From NCBI GenBank assembly GCA_027038805.1, contig JALWGO010000074.1, positions 1-15,418 on the forward strand: a DNA stretch of 15,418 nucleotides. The letters are read 5' to 3'. The notes beneath the pieces are model-generated. The model worked only from the letters and a program-made list of their open reading frames with translations, did no database searches and was not told where the DNA came from. This document shows, piece by piece, positions 14,115 through 15,418 of the stretch (position 1 is its first letter; each line of letters starts with the position of its first letter). The position numbers and the translations under genes were made by a program. Source of the stretch: Thermoprotei archaeon. Its GTDB lineage: Archaea; Thermoproteota; Thermoprotei_A; Sulfolobales; WANQ01.

Positions 14115-14463
14115 GTATACCGTATACACGACTCATAACAACTAATACATCATATCCTTTCTCAGTAATCCTCAATATTTTTTCCTTACCCCGCTGTTCA
14201 ACTTTTACTAGTTCTCTCTCCCTAAGGAACTCGACATAGCGTTTAACCGTAGCATAGCCCAGATGAAGATTCTTTACGATATCGGTTACATTCGCCTGCT
14301 TCTTTTCCGCAAGAAAACGCAGTATCCTATAAACCTCGTGCAAATCAACTGGCAACTCGCTCAGCGCAGTCCACCGTATCTTTACTACCATGCTTTCAGA
14401 ATAAGAATTCTTAGGTACTTTCGGCCTGGTCTCTACTGTTTCTATGCTCACTTCCACCACCAC
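14095..14463 (-). CDS. Winged-helix transcriptional regulator of the integrated element
   Basis: A 122-aa DNA-binding protein. After a 40-residue N-terminal extension it has a clear winged helix: helix 1 LHEVYRILRFLAEKKQ (41-56), helix-turn-helix NVTDIVKNLHLGYATVKRYVEFLRERELV (58-86), and a wing KVEQRGKEKILRITEKG (87-103). A C-terminal helix may dimerise. It starts in a run of GTG codons at 14463, so the exact first residue is uncertain; ATG at residue 25 is another choice. It faces the integrase and overlaps it by 20 bp. Its promoter region carries the iteron array, whose palindromes fit a dimeric regulator, so autoregulation or a replication role is plausible but unproven. Confidence 0.8.
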   Translation of the reverse strand: MVVEVSIETVETRPKVPKNSYSESMVVKIRWTALSELPVDLHEVYRILRFLAEKKQANVTDIVKNLHLGYATVKRYVEFLRERELVKVEQRGKEKILRITEKGYDVLVVMSRVYGILNLKVD

Positions 14464-14518
14464 TACTTAGACTTGTAATGTAAACAACGGCTTTTAAGAT
14501 TCTACGCTCCCCATTCTA

Positions 14519-14545
14519 GTATAATATATTATATATGTAATATTA
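14519..14545. promoter_or_regulatory. AT-rich stretch beside the iterons; probable promoter of the regulator
   Basis: Twenty-seven bases made almost only of A and T lie between the first iteron and the regulator gene. On the minus strand they contain TATATAAT-like boxes about 60 bp before the GTG at 14463. Next to an iteron array such a stretch could also be a DNA-unwinding element. Confidence 0.5.
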
Positions 14546-14698
14546 TGTCTCCGAGACACACCAGTAGCAGCCAATGCTTCCGAAGCATTCGCGTCGAGGA
14601 AAATGCCTCTGAGACACCGCTAGGCCGCTGGTGTGTTTCTGAGACAAACTATGGTCCACTCAATGCCTCGGAGACAGGCTGCTAGTGTCTCCGGAATT
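14546..14698. repeat. Array of six 13-bp palindromic iterons at about 30-bp period
   Basis: Copies start at 14546 (TGTCTCCGAGACA), 14575 (TGCTTCCGAAGCA), 14604 (TGCCTCTGAGACA), 14634 (TGTTTCTGAGACA), 14664 (TGCCTCGGAGACA) and 14686 (TGTCTCCGGAATT, half-site). Steps are 29, 29, 30, 30 and 22 bp. The second copy changes on both arms together (TGCTTC/GAAGCA), keeping the dyad, which argues for selection on protein binding. Spacers also hold inverted repeats (ACACACCAG with CTGGTGTGT; TAGCAGCC with GGCTGCTA). Candidate roles are plasmid origin, partition site or multi-copy operator. Confidence 0.85.
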
Positions 14699-14741
14699 TT
14701 AAAAACATGTTATGGTGTGAGTTATTTATCCGGTAGCCGCG

Positions 14742-14966
14742 GTGGAGAATTTAAATTACTATATCATTGTGATAACAGACCATAAGAGCATCTATAGGGT
14801 TCTAAGGATACTCAGGAATAATGATGATAACGTTAGGATTTATGCAATAGCCCTCAGTGTTGTCGTGAAAGATCCTCGTATCCTTGGCGGAGTCAAGAGG
14901 ATAAAAAATGTTGGTTTGCTACGGGGTTTCATGCCTTTACCTGTATTTAATGAGGAGCACGGTTAG
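14742..14966 (+). CDS. Small hypothetical protein
   Basis: A 74-aa protein starting at GTG 14742; the frame has no other start after the stop at 14718. NYYIIVITDHKSIYRVLRILRNNDDNVRIYAIALSVVV suggests a beta-alpha-beta unit with a basic helix, and KDPRILGGVKRIKNVGLLRGF suggests more strands and loops. I do not recognise a family. A TATA-like TTTTAAAAA at 14697-14705 directly after the iterons could serve it. Its 3' end overlaps the Thr-rich gene on the other strand by 30 bp. Its composition is protein-like, but it could still be a chance frame. Confidence 0.5.
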   Translation: MENLNYYIIVITDHKSIYRVLRILRNNDDNVRIYAIALSVVVKDPRILGGVKRIKNVGLLRGFMPLPVFNEEHG

Positions 14967-15418
14967 CGTCATTAAGAGTATTCCTGCGCCGAGGCCTATG
15001 TAGAAGTACTTGTTGGTTAACGTGTTTTCTTCTCCAGCCGCTATTCCCGCTGCCAGCACCGTTGTTGTCTCAGTTGTAGTGGGATAGACTGCGGTAACCG
15101 TTGTAGTCTCTGTCACTGGTATCGTCTTTGTCACCGTTATAGTACTTGTCACGTTGTTTACAACGGTAGTGGTCACCGTCTGAGTAGTCGTTGTCGTGAT
15201 TCTCGGTAAAGTTGTCGTTCTCGTAACGGTTATCGTCTTAGTAATAGTTGTCGTCCTAGTAGGCGCTGTCGTATACCTTGTAGTTGTCTTCGTGGTAGTT
15301 GTTGAAGACAATGCGTAACTGCAGACCGGGTACTTTATCTTCTCTCTCGCCGACTGGGGAGAATAATGTGTATCCGGTTTACCGTCATGGTCTATGCGCA
15401 TACATACTATGCCTCTAA
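14937..15418 (-). CDS. Thr-rich surface protein with C-terminal membrane anchor (probably partial)
   Basis: From ATG 15401 this reads 154 aa. Residues 32-115 are a low-complexity Thr-rich stalk (repeats such as ITKTITVTRTTT), followed by LAAGIAAGEENTLTNK and a membrane helix YFYIGLGAGILLMTLTVLLI (132-151) with a basic end KYR. This stalk-plus-anchor architecture is typical of the C-terminus of archaeal cell-surface proteins such as solute-binding proteins, where the stalk is probably O-glycosylated. No signal peptide is present, and the frame stays open from 15401 to the window edge, so the true start and an extracellular domain probably lie outside. It overlaps the small gene by 30 bp, tail to tail. 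Confidence 0.7.
   Translation of the reverse strand, partial: RGIVCMRIDHDGKPDTHYSPQSAREKIKYPVCSYALSSTTTTKTTTRYTTAPTRTTTITKTITVTRTTTLPRITTTTTQTVTTTVVNNVTSTITVTKTIPVTETTTVTAVYPTTTETTTVLAAGIAAGEENTLTNKYFYIGLGAGILLMTLTVLLIKYR

Noticed and set aside
14546..14698. CRISPR array, because of about 30-bp periodic repeats.
   Set aside because: Repeats are only 13 bp, dyad-symmetric and variable, with 16-17-bp spacers; no cas genes or leader are present.

Overview
The window looks like chromosome from a hyperthermophilic crenarchaeon (Thermoproteota), most likely of the Desulfurococcales. The signs are an archaeal replisome set (MCM, Gins23, RFC small and large subunits, Orc1/Cdc6), TATA-box promoters, frequent GTG/TTG starts, a tRNA with a bulge-helix-bulge intron, a COG1672-type archaeal ATPase and an archaeal tyrosine integrase beside a tRNA fragment. 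The genus cannot be fixed from the sequence alone.

Layout. Positions 1-1150 hold a COG2112-like predicted protein kinase facing a small zinc-ribbon protein. Positions 1150-1650 hold an intron-containing tRNA-Pro(GGG) with its own promoter. Positions 1651-4670 (minus strand) hold a small conserved-looking protein, mcm and gins23; the last two overlap by ATGA. A palindromic TATA box near 4713-4720 separates this block from plus-strand rfcS and rfcL (4766-7173). rfcL converges on, and overlaps by 80 bp, the tail of a minus-strand tightly packed group: orc1/cdc6, a winged-helix regulator, moaC and truA (9852 down to 7094). The grouping rfcS-rfcL-orc1-gins23-mcm matches the neighbourhood known from Saccharolobus (cdc6-2 region), so it is probably an ancestral crenarchaeal replication cluster: Orc1 marks origins, MCM-GINS unwinds and RFC loads the PCNA clamp.

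From about 9970 the content becomes accessory. There is a minus-strand archaeal ATPase with two tandem 19-bp dyad repeats just upstream of its start, a divergent MNT-fold nucleotidyltransferase, a coding remnant, and an unrecognised 146-aa protein whose first beta strand seems to lie upstream of its only legal start codon. Next comes about 420 bp without a gene, holding inverted repeats and a possible transposase tail.

From 13090 to the right the sequence looks like an integrated element: the 5' part of a tRNA-Gly(CCC) gene with no 3' half, directly followed by a tyrosine integrase, then a convergent winged-helix regulator. Upstream of that regulator lie an AT-rich stretch and an array of six 13-bp palindromic iterons, consensus TGYYTCNGARRCA, spaced 29, 29, 30, 30 and 22 bp. 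A further near-match sits just upstream of the tRNA fragment. The iteron array with its regulator and integrase is the most interesting system here; it may be a plasmid origin, a partition site or a multi-copy operator. The window ends in a Thr-rich, membrane-anchored surface protein that probably continues beyond the edge.
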